A stretch of 64,000 bases of DNA from contig JBDRLU010000033.1 in NCBI GenBank assembly GCA_043812795.1, forward strand, positions 1-64,000, in the 5' to 3' direction. This document shows, in pieces, positions 25,233-33,886 of the stretch. A program made the position numbers and the translations under genes. The notes under the pieces were generated by a model. That model was not told where the DNA came from and made no database searches. It saw only the letters and a program-made list of their open reading frames with translations. Position 1 is the first letter of the stretch; every line of letters starts with the position of its first letter. The DNA comes from JBDRLU01 sp043812795 (GTDB taxonomy: Bacteria > Chloroflexota > Dehalococcoidia > Dehalococcoidales > UBA2162).

Positions 25233-26813
25233 ATGGCCGAAAATACAACAGCAACTACTTCGGGACTACCGATAAAGCCGGTTTACACTCCGGCTGACCT
25301 TGGCAAGTGGGATTACCAGAAGCAACTGGGTAATCCCGGGGAGCACCCTTATACCCGCAGTCCGGTACCCACGGCACGCCGTATCGGGCCGCAGGAGGGA
25401 GGACAATATGCCGGTTTCGGGACTCCCGAGGCGACTAACGAGTGGTTCAAATATTTGCTGAGCCAGGGAGCAGCCGTGCTAAGTGCCGCCCTCGATTTGC
25501 CGGCACAGATTGGCTACGACCCCGACCATCCTTTCGCGGCTGGTGAAGTAGGTAAGCAAGGGGTAAGCATCAGTTCTCTGGCCGATATGGAGACGATGCT
25601 TGACGGAATCCCCATCGAGAAGTTCGGGGTCGGGAGCGTGGTGAGTGCCATCGGCCCGATATTTATGTCCTGGAACATCGCCATCAATCAGAAACGCGGT
25701 ATCCCGACCAAAGACATGCGGCTGACTCTACAGAACGACTGTCTCAAAGAATTTATGTGCCGGGGTACGCAAATTTTCCCACTCCAGCCATCGATTAAGT
25801 TTAACTGTGATGCCGTCGAGTATTGTGTCCAGAACGGTATTAGGGGTTCACGCCCTCTTTCCGTTTGCGGACTCCACATGAGGCAGGCGGGCGGTACCGC
25901 CCCGCAGGAAATGGCTTTTACCATCGCTGATGGTGTGGCTTACTACGAAGAGTTAGCCCGGCGGGGATGGAAGGCCAATGAGTTTGCTCCTTATTTCAGC
26001 GTAGGGCTCGGCTCCGGCATGGACCTTTTTGAGGAGATATGCAAGTTCAGGGCCTTCCGGCGGATGTGGGCGCGAATAATGAAAGAGAAGTTCGGCTGCA
26101 CGGTGGCGCCTAATCTTGGTGGTGGTGCTATCGCCGGCCGGCATTATACGGCACAACAGCCTCTGAATAATATTATCCGCGGCACCATCATGCTGCTGGC
26201 TTCCGTACTCGGTGGTCTGCCGGGCGGGACTGTCCGTTCCTACGACGAGGCGTTGGCCCTGCCTTCAGCCGAGGCGGTCAGGGTAGCCTTACGAACGCAG
26301 CAGATAGTGGCTTACGAAAGCGGAGCTTATAACACAGTGGACCCGCTGGGTGGCTCCTATTTCATTGAATCGCTTACCGATGAACTGGAAGCCAAAGCCA
26401 TGGAACTGTTCGAGAAAATCGAGGATATCGGTGGCGCGGCGCCGGCTATCGAGCAGGGTTTCCAGCAGATGGAAATTGCCCGAGCCGCCTACGAGAAACA
26501 GCGGCGGATTGAGAGTGGCGAGCGGATAGTGGTCGGCGTAAACAAATATGTTACCGATGAGCCGCTCAGGATAGAGATTAGAAAGGTTGACCCGAAGGAA
26601 GAGCGACGGCAGGTGGAGAAGGTCAAGAAGTTAAGGAAAGAGAGAGATAATGCCGCGGTCAAGGCCGGCCTCAAGCAGCTTAAAGAGGCCGCTAAAGAAG
26701 GGGTCAATATGGTGCCCGTCCTGGTAGAAGTGGTGAAGACGTACGCCACGGTCGGTGAGATGTGTGATACGCTGCGTGGTGTTTGGGGTGAGTACCGGGC
26801 CAGCGGGCTTTAG
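25233..26813 (+). CDS. Methylmalonyl-CoA mutase-family large subunit, second divergent copy
   Basis: A 526-residue mutase catalytic subunit without a B12-binding domain. Family blocks are HPYTRSPVPT, GQYAGFGTPEATN, ALDLPAQIGYDPDHP, LTLQNDCLKEFMCRGTQIF, LSVCGLHMRQAGG and DPLGGSYFIESLT. The equivalents of Tyr89, Gln197, Arg207 and His244 of P. shermanii mutase are kept, but Tyr243 is Leu and the HTQ pocket segment reads GGA (NLGGGAIAG). It is clearly a different subtype from the copy at 11198. The C-terminal 80 residues are charged and helical, probably the subunit contact. An AAGGAGG site precedes the ATG. The substrate is unknown. Confidence 0.85.
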   Translation: MAENTTATTSGLPIKPVYTPADLGKWDYQKQLGNPGEHPYTRSPVPTARRIGPQEGGQYAGFGTPEATNEWFKYLLSQGAAVLSAALDLPAQIGYDPDHPFAAGEVGKQGVSISSLADMETMLDGIPIEKFGVGSVVSAIGPIFMSWNIAINQKRGIPTKDMRLTLQNDCLKEFMCRGTQIFPLQPSIKFNCDAVEYCVQNGIRGSRPLSVCGLHMRQAGGTAPQEMAFTIADGVAYYEELARRGWKANEFAPYFSVGLGSGMDLFEEICKFRAFRRMWARIMKEKFGCTVAPNLGGGAIAGRHYTAQQPLNNIIRGTIMLLASVLGGLPGGTVRSYDEALALPSAEAVRVALRTQQIVAYESGAYNTVDPLGGSYFIESLTDELEAKAMELFEKIEDIGGAAPAIEQGFQQMEIARAAYEKQRRIESGERIVVGVNKYVTDEPLRIEIRKVDPKEERRQVEKVKKLRKERDNAAVKAGLKQLKEAAKEGVNMVPVLVEVVKTYATVGEMCDTLRGVWGEYRASGL

Positions 26814-26841
26814 TTGCTCCCGGTTACAGTGGTCTAATGGG

Positions 26842-26876
26842 AAAAGAGGGGACTTCATCATGAAGTCCCCTCTTTT
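26842..26876. terminator. Bidirectional terminator between convergent genes
   Basis: AAAAGAGGGGACTTCA (26842-26857) pairs perfectly with TGAAGTCCCCTCTTTT (26861-26876) around TCA. U-rich ends on both strands let it stop both the mutase gene and the amidohydrolase gene. Confidence 0.85.
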
Positions 26877-26910
26877 GTTGCGTGTGGAAAGTCAGAGTAA
26901 CTCTGCTTGA

Positions 26911-27861
26911 CTAAAGCCCGAAGACCTTGCGGGCGTTTTCGCCTAATATGCCAGCTATCTCCTGTTCGGTGAATTTGATGCCGGGTGGTGCCTTGCGGGG
27001 TAGGTCACGGAGAATCTGGATGAACTGTTCATTAGGTACCATTGCCGGGAAACCGAGACCGTCGCTGCCGAACAGTATGCTGTCACTGCCAGCGATATCC
27101 ATGATATCCCGCAGGTCGCGACAGAAACGTTCGTACCGGGCGACCGCAATAATCTGCCACATGGCTAAATCTCCATAAAGGTTGCGGCGGAACTGGGCCA
27201 GCGACGCCCAATCACGCCAGTTGAAGCGGCCCATGTGAGCGGCAATGACCTTGAGGCCGGGGAAGTCCTGGCAAACGTCATCAAGCAAACTGGCCTGACT
27301 GCACTTTGACCGTCGTGGCTGGGGATGCGCTCCCAGCGGTAAGGGGCCGGTATGTGTCAGTAGCGGTATGCCGAGCTTCTCGGCGACTCTCAATACGGCG
27401 TAGGCCTCTTCACTGTTGGGATAATAGCCGCTATCGGGATGCCATTTTAACCCTCTCATACCGTAGTCTTCAATACAGCGGCGCAATAGTTCGGGGGCTT
27501 TCGGGCGCCGCGGGTCGACACCGGCTAGAGCTAATAGCTTGCCGTGGCTTTCCCGGGCGATGTCAGCGCAGGTGCGATTAATGGATAGGATTTGCTCCTC
27601 GCTAAAACCTTGGTCAACGTTGTCCACGATGCAGAGGACGGTGACGTCAATGCCGGTTTTAGCCATTCGCTCGAGTAGTTTTTCGCCGTGGGGGTCGGGT
27701 GACCAGGACAATAGCCGTTGCTCGATTTCGTCAAGACTGACGTCCACACCCTCGGAGCGGGCGCCCCGTCCGTACCAGGCATAGTGGTTTTCCGCCCCCA
27801 GCCGGATAGCGTTCCTGTCCAGAGTGAGCGGTAGCATGTGATGGTGAGCATCGATAATCAA
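26911..27861 (-). CDS. Amidohydrolase family 2 (ACMSD-like) protein
   Basis: A 316-residue metal-dependent TIM-barrel hydrolase of the amidohydrolase-2 group. The metal-binding start IIDAHHHML, a central His strand (LTHTGPLP), VIAAHMGRF and a late LFGSDGLGFP with the catalytic Asp are present in order. Members decarboxylate or hydrolyse aromatic and lactone compounds. It lies 136 bases downstream of an aldo/keto reductase of the same strand, with a dispersed repeat between them, so it may or may not share a transcript. Substrate unknown. Confidence 0.8.
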   Translation of the reverse strand: MIIDAHHHMLPLTLDRNAIRLGAENHYAWYGRGARSEGVDVSLDEIEQRLLSWSPDPHGEKLLERMAKTGIDVTVLCIVDNVDQGFSEEQILSINRTCADIARESHGKLLALAGVDPRRPKAPELLRRCIEDYGMRGLKWHPDSGYYPNSEEAYAVLRVAEKLGIPLLTHTGPLPLGAHPQPRRSKCSQASLLDDVCQDFPGLKVIAAHMGRFNWRDWASLAQFRRNLYGDLAMWQIIAVARYERFCRDLRDIMDIAGSDSILFGSDGLGFPAMVPNEQFIQILRDLPRKAPPGIKFTEQEIAGILGENARKVFGL

Positions 27862-27909
27862 CTTAGATACCTCCCGTAAATAGTGTTACTTTCCTATTTG
27901 TTGAAACGC

Positions 27910-27936
27910 CACCCTTCGACAGGCTCAGGGTGAACG
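27910..27936. repeat. Dispersed intergenic repeat, copy 2
   Basis: Matches the copy at 2162-2188 at 26 of 27 bases (CACCCTTCGACAGGCTCAGG...). Occurring between genes and not inside them, it behaves like a REP-type element. Confidence 0.6.
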
Positions 27937-27997
27937 GTACGGACTCCGGTTTGTTTCGCTGCGACACCCTGGTACTTCCCTTGAATAGCTTTAGGGG

Positions 27998-29149
27998 CTA
28001 ATCGCTGGCACCGAGTAATTCGTGGGCTTTCTTCAGCCAGTCGGCGATGGGAATTTGCTGGGGGCATACTTCTTCACACGTACCGCATTCCAGACACTGG
28101 TCGGCCCGCTGCTCTTCCTTCAGCCCGTTGGGCCCGCAGTAGTGCAGGCGGGGGACGCGCAGCTCATTATACATGACGGCATTGTTATAGAGGTCGAAGA
28201 TTTGCGGAATTTCCACACCGTTGGGGCAGGGCAGACAATACTGGCACCTGGTGCAGGGAATTGGGCTGAGGTCGCGATAAGTGACGCGTACTCTATCGAG
28301 AAACTCAAGCTCGTTGGCAGAGAGCGTACCCGGCCCGGAGCGGTCGGCAATGGCCAGGTTCTCGGTGACCTGTTCCATGGTGCTCATGCCACTGAGAGCG
28401 AGGGAGACCTCTGGCTGGTTCCAGACCCAGAGCAGTCCCCATTCAGCCAGTGTCCGCTTTTGCGGGGCGTCAGCCCAGAGCTTGGCGACCGGTGCCGGCG
28501 GTCCTTTGGTAAGCCGGCCTCCACGTAACGGTTCCATGACGACCACGGCCAGTCCTTTGTCGCTGGCGTACTTGAGCCCGCGCGTACCGGCCTGGTAATT
28601 GACGTCCATGTAGTTGTATTGAATCTGGCAAAAAGTCCAGCCGCCGTAGGCGTCGATTATTTCCTTGAAAACATCAAACTCATCGTGAAAGGAAAAACCC
28701 AGATGGCCGATGCGCCCGTCGGCAATTTGTTTTTCCGCCCAGCGTAAGACACCGCAGTCGCGCATCACGGGCCAGCGCTCTTTGTTCTGCCCGTGCAGCA
28801 GATAAAAGTCAACCCTGTCCGTCTGCAGTCGTTCGAGCTGCTCGTTGAAGTAGCGGTCGCAGTCCTGCGTTGACTGGACCAGCCATGAAGGTAGTTTGGT
28901 GGCCAGGTGGACTTTCTGGCGGTAGCCGTCCTGCAGGGCACGGCCTAATAATACTTCACTCCGCCCGGCATGGTAGGGATAAGCTGTGTCCACATAATTG
29001 ACACCGTGGTCGATAGCGTGGCGTATCATCCGGATTGCCTCAGGCTCGTTGATATTCCCCGGATTACTATCAAGTGTGGGCAGACGCATCGCTCCGAAAC
29101 CCAATGCCGATGGCCTGTAGTCCAGTTTCCCGAATTTCCGGTATTTCAT
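27998..29149 (-). CDS. Aldo/keto reductase with C-terminal 4Fe-4S domain
   Basis: A 383-residue protein of the COG1453 type. The aldo/keto reductase barrel (residues 1-290) keeps the tetrad: Asp and Tyr in YVDTAYPYH, Lys in LATKLP and His in YLLHGQ. The C-terminus has CTRCQYCLPCPNG and CLECGTCEEVCP, which can bind iron-sulfur clusters. It probably reduces a carbonyl compound in the cytoplasm with NAD(P)H or links it to ferredoxin. The ATG is preferred over the GTG just before it. Confidence 0.87.
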   Translation of the reverse strand: MKYRKFGKLDYRPSALGFGAMRLPTLDSNPGNINEPEAIRMIRHAIDHGVNYVDTAYPYHAGRSEVLLGRALQDGYRQKVHLATKLPSWLVQSTQDCDRYFNEQLERLQTDRVDFYLLHGQNKERWPVMRDCGVLRWAEKQIADGRIGHLGFSFHDEFDVFKEIIDAYGGWTFCQIQYNYMDVNYQAGTRGLKYASDKGLAVVVMEPLRGGRLTKGPPAPVAKLWADAPQKRTLAEWGLLWVWNQPEVSLALSGMSTMEQVTENLAIADRSGPGTLSANELEFLDRVRVTYRDLSPIPCTRCQYCLPCPNGVEIPQIFDLYNNAVMYNELRVPRLHYCGPNGLKEEQRADQCLECGTCEEVCPQQIPIADWLKKAHELLGASD

Positions 29150-29233
29150 CACCCACCCCTAATTTGAAAATGATACTGACATTTTCCCCCATTTTGCTTT
29201 AGAAAGCAAACCGCGGATAGAGGAGTAAGTCAT

Positions 29234-29262
29234 TTGAGAAGTTGGCCTGTCTGAGTTATTAT
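29234..29262 (+). promoter_or_regulatory. Promoter of the alpha/beta hydrolase gene
   Basis: TTGAGA, 17 bases, TATTAT, about 43 bases upstream of the GTG at 29306. Confidence 0.5.
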
Positions 29263-29305
29263 GGGCTAGAGTCCTTTTGACCAAGTACGAGGAGGCGAAT
29301 CACCG

Positions 29306-30100
29306 GTGGACTTATCGGCTCTGGACCAGCCCGCAATTCTTGAAGTCATCTTCCCGCTGGTCTATTCTCCTTTTTACTCGACGGCTTACAGTGTAGCGCT
29401 GCCGGATATTCCCGGCCATTTCATTGAGGTCGAAGAAGGCGTCAAAATCCATTGCGGTTTCTGGCTGAAGGACAAGGGATTCCCGACCATCCTTTATTTC
29501 CACGGTAACGGAGAGACGGTGGCTGATTATCATTCGATGGCCCCTTTTTATAACGACCGTGGCATAAATCTTTTTGTGGCCGATTACCGGGGCTACGGCC
29601 TGAGTAGCGGTAAGCCGACCGTCTCTAATTTGATAAATGATGCTCACCTTGTCTTCGAAAGTTTCCAGAAAATTATCGGGCAAGAAAGGTGCAGCCAGAG
29701 CCTTTTCATCATGGGGCGTTCTCTGGGCAGCATGCCGGCGCTGGAGGTTGCCTTAAATTACCAGGATGATATTCGAGGCCTGATTATCGAGAGTGGTGCC
29801 GCCAATAACCTCCGCCGGCTATGGGAGTATCTGGACATCGCCGAACAGGGAGTCCTTGATGAGAATAGTCCATTCCTCAATAAAGTCAAGATTAGACAGG
29901 TCGCTAAACCAACGCTGATTATCCACGGTGAATACGATGAGATTATCCCGGTAAACGAAGCCGAAGAACTGTACCGGAATTCAGCCGCCAGGGACAAGAA
30001 GCTGCTCATTATCCGTGGTACCGGGCATAACGACCTGCTGGCAGCCGGACATAAGATGTATTTCGAAGCAATCGAAAAGTTTATCGAAGCCCATGGCTGA
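29306..30100 (+). CDS. Alpha/beta hydrolase
   Basis: A 264-residue alpha/beta hydrolase of the BEM46/serine aminopeptidase style. The oxyanion strand YFHGNGET, the nucleophile elbow GRSLGS, the acid in IIHGEYDEII and the His in GTGHND form a complete triad. No signal peptide is seen. The start is a GTG behind GAGGAGG. The substrate (ester, thioester or peptide) is unknown. The next gene, a sirtuin, starts 16 bases after the stop, so they are probably co-transcribed. Confidence 0.83.
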   Translation: MDLSALDQPAILEVIFPLVYSPFYSTAYSVALPDIPGHFIEVEEGVKIHCGFWLKDKGFPTILYFHGNGETVADYHSMAPFYNDRGINLFVADYRGYGLSSGKPTVSNLINDAHLVFESFQKIIGQERCSQSLFIMGRSLGSMPALEVALNYQDDIRGLIIESGAANNLRRLWEYLDIAEQGVLDENSPFLNKVKIRQVAKPTLIIHGEYDEIIPVNEAEELYRNSAARDKKLLIIRGTGHNDLLAAGHKMYFEAIEKFIEAHG

Positions 30101-30115
30101 GCGAGAGGTGAAGCA

Positions 30116-30909
30116 ATGGAACAACTAATCGAAAGAGCCGCCCGTGATTTAGTCGATTCAAAGTATGCTATTGCCTTGACGGGGGCCGGAATTTCCACCG
30201 AGTCCGGCATTCCTGATTTCCGCGGCCCGTCCGGAGTGTGGACGAAAAACCCGGAAGCGGAGAGACGGGCATACCGGAGTTACGAGCGGTTCCTGGAAGA
30301 CCCGAAGGGGTGGTGGGAGGAGCGATTCAATAGTCCCAGTTTACTGGGTGACTTCCGGACAATAACGCCTAACGCCGGACATTATGCCCTGGTTGACCTT
30401 GAGAAACTAGGTGTCATCAAATGCGTCCTTACGCAGAATGTCGATGGGTTGCATGAAAAAGCAGGGACACAGCATCTCCTCGAATATCACGGCAATGCGT
30501 TGAAGTTGAGGTGTGTCTCCTGCCTGGCCCGCTTTGCCGAAGATGAATTCGACCTGGCCACGATGAGAGAGAGGCCGGTATGTTGCCGCCACGCTGTCCC
30601 AAATGTGGCGGCATTGTTAAAACTGACGGGGTGGCCTTCGGTGAACCGATTCCCTCCGATGTTGCCCGCAATAGTCTCGCCGAAGCCGGGAAGTGCGACT
30701 TGATGCTTATCTGCGGGACATCGGCGGTCGTCTATCCTTTTGCGGCTTTACCGCGTCTGGCTAGAGAACGGATTGGTGTAACCATCATCGAAATAAATGC
30801 CGACCCGACACCTTTGACCGAGGACGGTATTTCGGACTACCTGGTACGGGGGAAGACCGGCGAAATTCTGCCGAAAATAGTCGAGGCCATAAAAAAATTG
30901 CGGAAATAG
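30116..30909 (+). pseudogene. cobB: NAD-dependent protein deacylase (sirtuin), frameshifted
   Basis: Two reading frames together give a full sirtuin of about 264 residues. The first frame has IALTGAGISTESGIPDFRG, LTQNVDGLHEKAG, the active His in LEYHG and the first zinc pair CVSC. After about 30578 homology jumps to the other frame, which holds the second zinc pair CPKC, DGVAFGEPIP, CGTSAVVYP and IEINAD. Adding one G to the GG at 30577-30578 would restore one frame (reading P-G-M-L-P-P-R-C). All catalytic motifs are otherwise intact, so the frameshift is probably a sequence error. Sirtuins remove acyl groups from lysines using NAD. Confidence 0.85.
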
Positions 30910-30990
30910 TTGACTCATTGTGATATATTTTTTTCAAGTATTTAAGGTCAAAAGGACACACGGATTTTGCTAGGCTGAAGGGAGCAACAG

Positions 30991-31662
30991 GTGAATTCTG
31001 GAACTATCGGACTCATGGGCGCCATGGAGTTGGAAGTTAAGCTTATCGCCGAAAGTATTACCTTGAAGGGGACCGAGCAACATGTCGAGCGTACTTTTTA
31101 TCGCGGCCAGTTCGCCGGTCGTGATGTGGTCATCGTTCAGTCAGGAGTTGGTAAGGTGCGGGCGGCGACGGCCTGTCAGTTTCTTCTGGAACATTTTGGC
31201 GTCGAGCGGCTTATCTTCGCTGGTGTCGCTGGCGGACTCAGACCGGGCCTGAGTATCGGCGATATCATTGTCTCGGAACGGGCGATGGAATGGGACTTCC
31301 ACTCTCTGATGCTGCCGCGTTGCTGGTACCATGCTGACCCGGCCCTGGTCTCGCTGGCGGTACGGTCGGCCGAGCGCTTAGGCCGTAAAGTACATATCGG
31401 CTCGGTACTGACGGGTGACCGGCCCATCTTTAAAAACGAGCAGAAGCAGGACTTGTGGCGGACATTCAATGCCGACTGCGTTGAGATGGAAGGAGCGGCG
31501 GTAGCCCAGGTGTGTGTTCTCAATGCGATACCCTTTGTCCTCATTCGGGCGGTATCCGACCTGGCTGACGAACACTCTTTCGTCAACCTGGTGCGTAATT
31601 TAAGAGAGGTTGTCGCCTGGCCGGCTGAAGTGGCGCTGGAAATGGTCAAAAGCCTCGTCTAA
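30991..31662 (+). CDS. mtnN: 5'-methylthioadenosine/S-adenosylhomocysteine nucleosidase
   Basis: A 223-residue MTAN/Pfs-family nucleosidase. The N-terminus GTIGLMGAMELEVKLI, SGVGKVRAA, GVAGGL, GDIIVSE, the substrate strand DCVEMEGAAVAQV and the catalytic Asp region RAVSDLAD follow the family. It cleaves adenine from MTA and SAH and so relieves product inhibition of SAM-dependent enzymes, including the radical SAM proteins of this window. The start is a GTG behind GGGAGCAACAG. The next gene begins within 16 bases. Confidence 0.87.
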   Translation: MNSGTIGLMGAMELEVKLIAESITLKGTEQHVERTFYRGQFAGRDVVIVQSGVGKVRAATACQFLLEHFGVERLIFAGVAGGLRPGLSIGDIIVSERAMEWDFHSLMLPRCWYHADPALVSLAVRSAERLGRKVHIGSVLTGDRPIFKNEQKQDLWRTFNADCVEMEGAAVAQVCVLNAIPFVLIRAVSDLADEHSFVNLVRNLREVVAWPAEVALEMVKSLV

Positions 31663-31677
31663 CCGTTGGAGGTGATG

Positions 31678-32715
31678 GTGAAAGTTATCGATTTGCGTAG
31701 CGATACGGTGACTCTACCGACCGATGAGATGCGCCGGGCCATGGCTGAAGCCAGTGTTGGCGACGACGTATATCAGGAAGACCCCACCGTGAATGCTCTG
31801 GAAGAATTGGGCGCGCAGATGATGGGAAAAGAGGCTGCCCTCTTTACTGCCAGCGGGACAATGAGCAACCTACTGGCCGTATTATCCCAGACGCACCGCG
31901 GTGATGAAATTATTGTCGGGAATGAAGCCCACACGTTCTGGTATGAGGTCGGCGGGGCGTCGGCCCTGGGCGGGGTAGTAATACGTACGGTTCCCAACGA
32001 TGAAAAGGGTCAGATTGACCCCACGATGATTGAGGCGACTATCCGTGGCCAGAATATCCACTTTCCTCCGACGACATTACTATGCCTGGAAAATACACAT
32101 AACCGCTGTGGTGGGGCCGTCCTTACGCCTGAATACACCGCCGTCGCCGCCGAAGTCGCCCACCGGCATGGCCTCCACGTGCACCTGGATGGTGCCCGTA
32201 TCTTCAATGCGGCCATTGCCTTAGGTATCCCTGCCAGGGAACTGACGAAGGACGTGGACTCGGTCAGTTTTTGTTTGTCCAAGGGACTGAGCGCCCCGGT
32301 CGGCTCTTTATTTTGTTCGACGGGCGAATGTGTTGACCGGGCGCGTAAATGGCGGAAGATGCTTGGCGGCGGGATGCGTCAGGCCGGCGTGATTGCGGCG
32401 GCGGGCATCGTTGCCCTCAAAACAATGATAACCCGTCTCAAGGAAGACCACGATAACGCCCGGCGCCTTACCCGTGGCTTAGCCCGCATTCCGGGTATCA
32501 TCGCACCCGAAGAAGTACCGACCAATATTATTATTTTCCGGTCTCCGGAAGTTATTTCCGGTACTGAGTTTCTTGAGCGGGCGACCGAGCGTGGTGTCAA
32601 GCTTACCCATCTCGGCGGACAGAGCTTCCGGGCGGTTACTCACCGTATGATTAGCGCGGAAGACGTTGATGAAGCTTTGCACCGTATCGAAGTGCTTGTT
32701 AAAGAGATTCGTTAG
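31678..32715 (+). CDS. ltaE: Low-specificity L-threonine aldolase
   Basis: A 345-residue PLP enzyme of the beta-eliminating lyase/threonine aldolase family. VIDLRSDTVTLPTDEMRRAM opens the protein, EDPTVNALE follows, HLDGARIFNAA holds the cofactor Asp, and SFCLSKGLSAPVG the Schiff-base Lys. It splits threonine or allo-threonine into glycine and acetaldehyde. GGAGG lies five bases before this GTG; an ATG one codon earlier is also possible. The acetaldehyde could feed the aldehyde:ferredoxin oxidoreductase encoded at 45487. Confidence 0.9.
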   Translation: MKVIDLRSDTVTLPTDEMRRAMAEASVGDDVYQEDPTVNALEELGAQMMGKEAALFTASGTMSNLLAVLSQTHRGDEIIVGNEAHTFWYEVGGASALGGVVIRTVPNDEKGQIDPTMIEATIRGQNIHFPPTTLLCLENTHNRCGGAVLTPEYTAVAAEVAHRHGLHVHLDGARIFNAAIALGIPARELTKDVDSVSFCLSKGLSAPVGSLFCSTGECVDRARKWRKMLGGGMRQAGVIAAAGIVALKTMITRLKEDHDNARRLTRGLARIPGIIAPEEVPTNIIIFRSPEVISGTEFLERATERGVKLTHLGGQSFRAVTHRMISAEDVDEALHRIEVLVKEIR

Positions 32716-32731
32716 GCGTACGGAGGCGGTA

Positions 32732-33790
32732 ATGCACAGAGTTTTGGTGATAAACCCCGGGTCAACCAGCACAGAAATTAACCTGTTCGAGGATGAGAGG
32801 GAAATAAGGACGGCACGGATGGTGCACCCGGTCGAGGACCTGAGAAAACTCACGAAGATAATCGACCAGTTTCCCTACCGGAACGAGATCGTCAAGGCAA
32901 AAGTGGCCGAATGGGGGTTGAAGAGAGGCGATTTGGCGGCCGTGGTGGGACGGAGTGGCTTTCGCCTGAAGGAAAGCGGAGCCTACGGGGTCAATCAGAA
33001 GATGGTCGATGATGTGAAGGCCGGTCGGGTGCGGGTAGAGCATGCCTCCGTCCTTGGTGGTTTGCTGGCGAAAGAAATCGGCGATGCCTATGGTGCGCCC
33101 CCTTTCATTGCTCATACCGCGGCTCGTGATTTGGAGCCAATCGCTAAGGTCACAGGTATTCCTCAAATCGAAAGAAGGCCGGCTTATCATGTGCAGAATA
33201 TTGTGGCCGTGGCGATACTGGCGGCCGTGACCATGAAAAAAGATATCAAAACGGTAAATTTTGTCGTTGCTCATCTCGAGGGCGGTATGTCGGTTGCCGC
33301 CGTGAGGGGTGGCGAAGTTATCGATGCCACCAGCGCCATGGACGAAGGGCCGTTCACGATGGAGCGTAGCGGAAACTTACCCGGAGTCTCCCTTATCGAG
33401 CTGTGCTTTTCCGGCAAATATACCAGAGAACAGATGTTAAAGCTGATAAGAGGCGAGGGGGGTATGGTGGCTTACCTGGGAACGAACAAATTCAGCGATG
33501 TCGAGGACAGAGTAAATCAGGGCGATGAGAAGGCGAAGTTTTACCTGGAGGCGATGTGCTACCAGGCGGCCAAAGACATCGGAGCGATGGCGACCGTGCT
33601 AAAGGGTAAGGTTGATGCCGTCATCCTTACCGGTAAGATTCTGGATTCGAAAACTGCGGTCAACTGGATAAAAGAGAGAGTTAAGTTTATTGCGCCGGTC
33701 GAGACATACCCGGAACAGGAAGCGTTGGTCTTTGTACAGGCGGGACTGAAGGTACTGCGCGGTGAGGAAAAGGCCAGGAAGTACGAGTAG
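32732..33790 (+). CDS. buk: Butyrate kinase-family acyl kinase
   Basis: A 352-residue acetokinase-superfamily protein. VLVINPGSTSTEINLFEDE, VGRSGF, the HTAARDLEPIA segment, VVAHLEGGMSVAAVRGG and DEGPFTMERSGNLP are diagnostic of butyrate kinase relatives. The enzyme interconverts acyl phosphate plus ADP with carboxylate plus ATP. No phosphotransbutyrylase gene is nearby, and the loop RRPAYHVQN departs from the usual form, so the acyl chain may differ from butyrate. The ATG follows CGGAGG; an in-frame extension upstream overlaps ltaE and lacks a site. The gene is 16 bases after ltaE. Confidence 0.85.
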   Translation: MHRVLVINPGSTSTEINLFEDEREIRTARMVHPVEDLRKLTKIIDQFPYRNEIVKAKVAEWGLKRGDLAAVVGRSGFRLKESGAYGVNQKMVDDVKAGRVRVEHASVLGGLLAKEIGDAYGAPPFIAHTAARDLEPIAKVTGIPQIERRPAYHVQNIVAVAILAAVTMKKDIKTVNFVVAHLEGGMSVAAVRGGEVIDATSAMDEGPFTMERSGNLPGVSLIELCFSGKYTREQMLKLIRGEGGMVAYLGTNKFSDVEDRVNQGDEKAKFYLEAMCYQAAKDIGAMATVLKGKVDAVILTGKILDSKTAVNWIKERVKFIAPVETYPEQEALVFVQAGLKVLRGEEKARKYE

Positions 33791-33886
33791 CTGGCGGTCC
33801 TAGGCTAAGTGTTATTCTAGTTGTATAAATCCCTTTGATTATTGCAGTATCTCTTTATTTGTCATTCTGCTACGAAGGATAGAGCA

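Noticed and set aside
11198..26813. B12-binding small subunit for the two mutases
   Set aside because: No DxHxxG...GG pattern was found in any protein of the window.
33791..33886. tRNA or small RNA in gaps between genes
   Set aside because: No cloverleaf, TTCGANNC arm with matching acceptor stem, or rRNA-like segment could be found in this or the other gaps.
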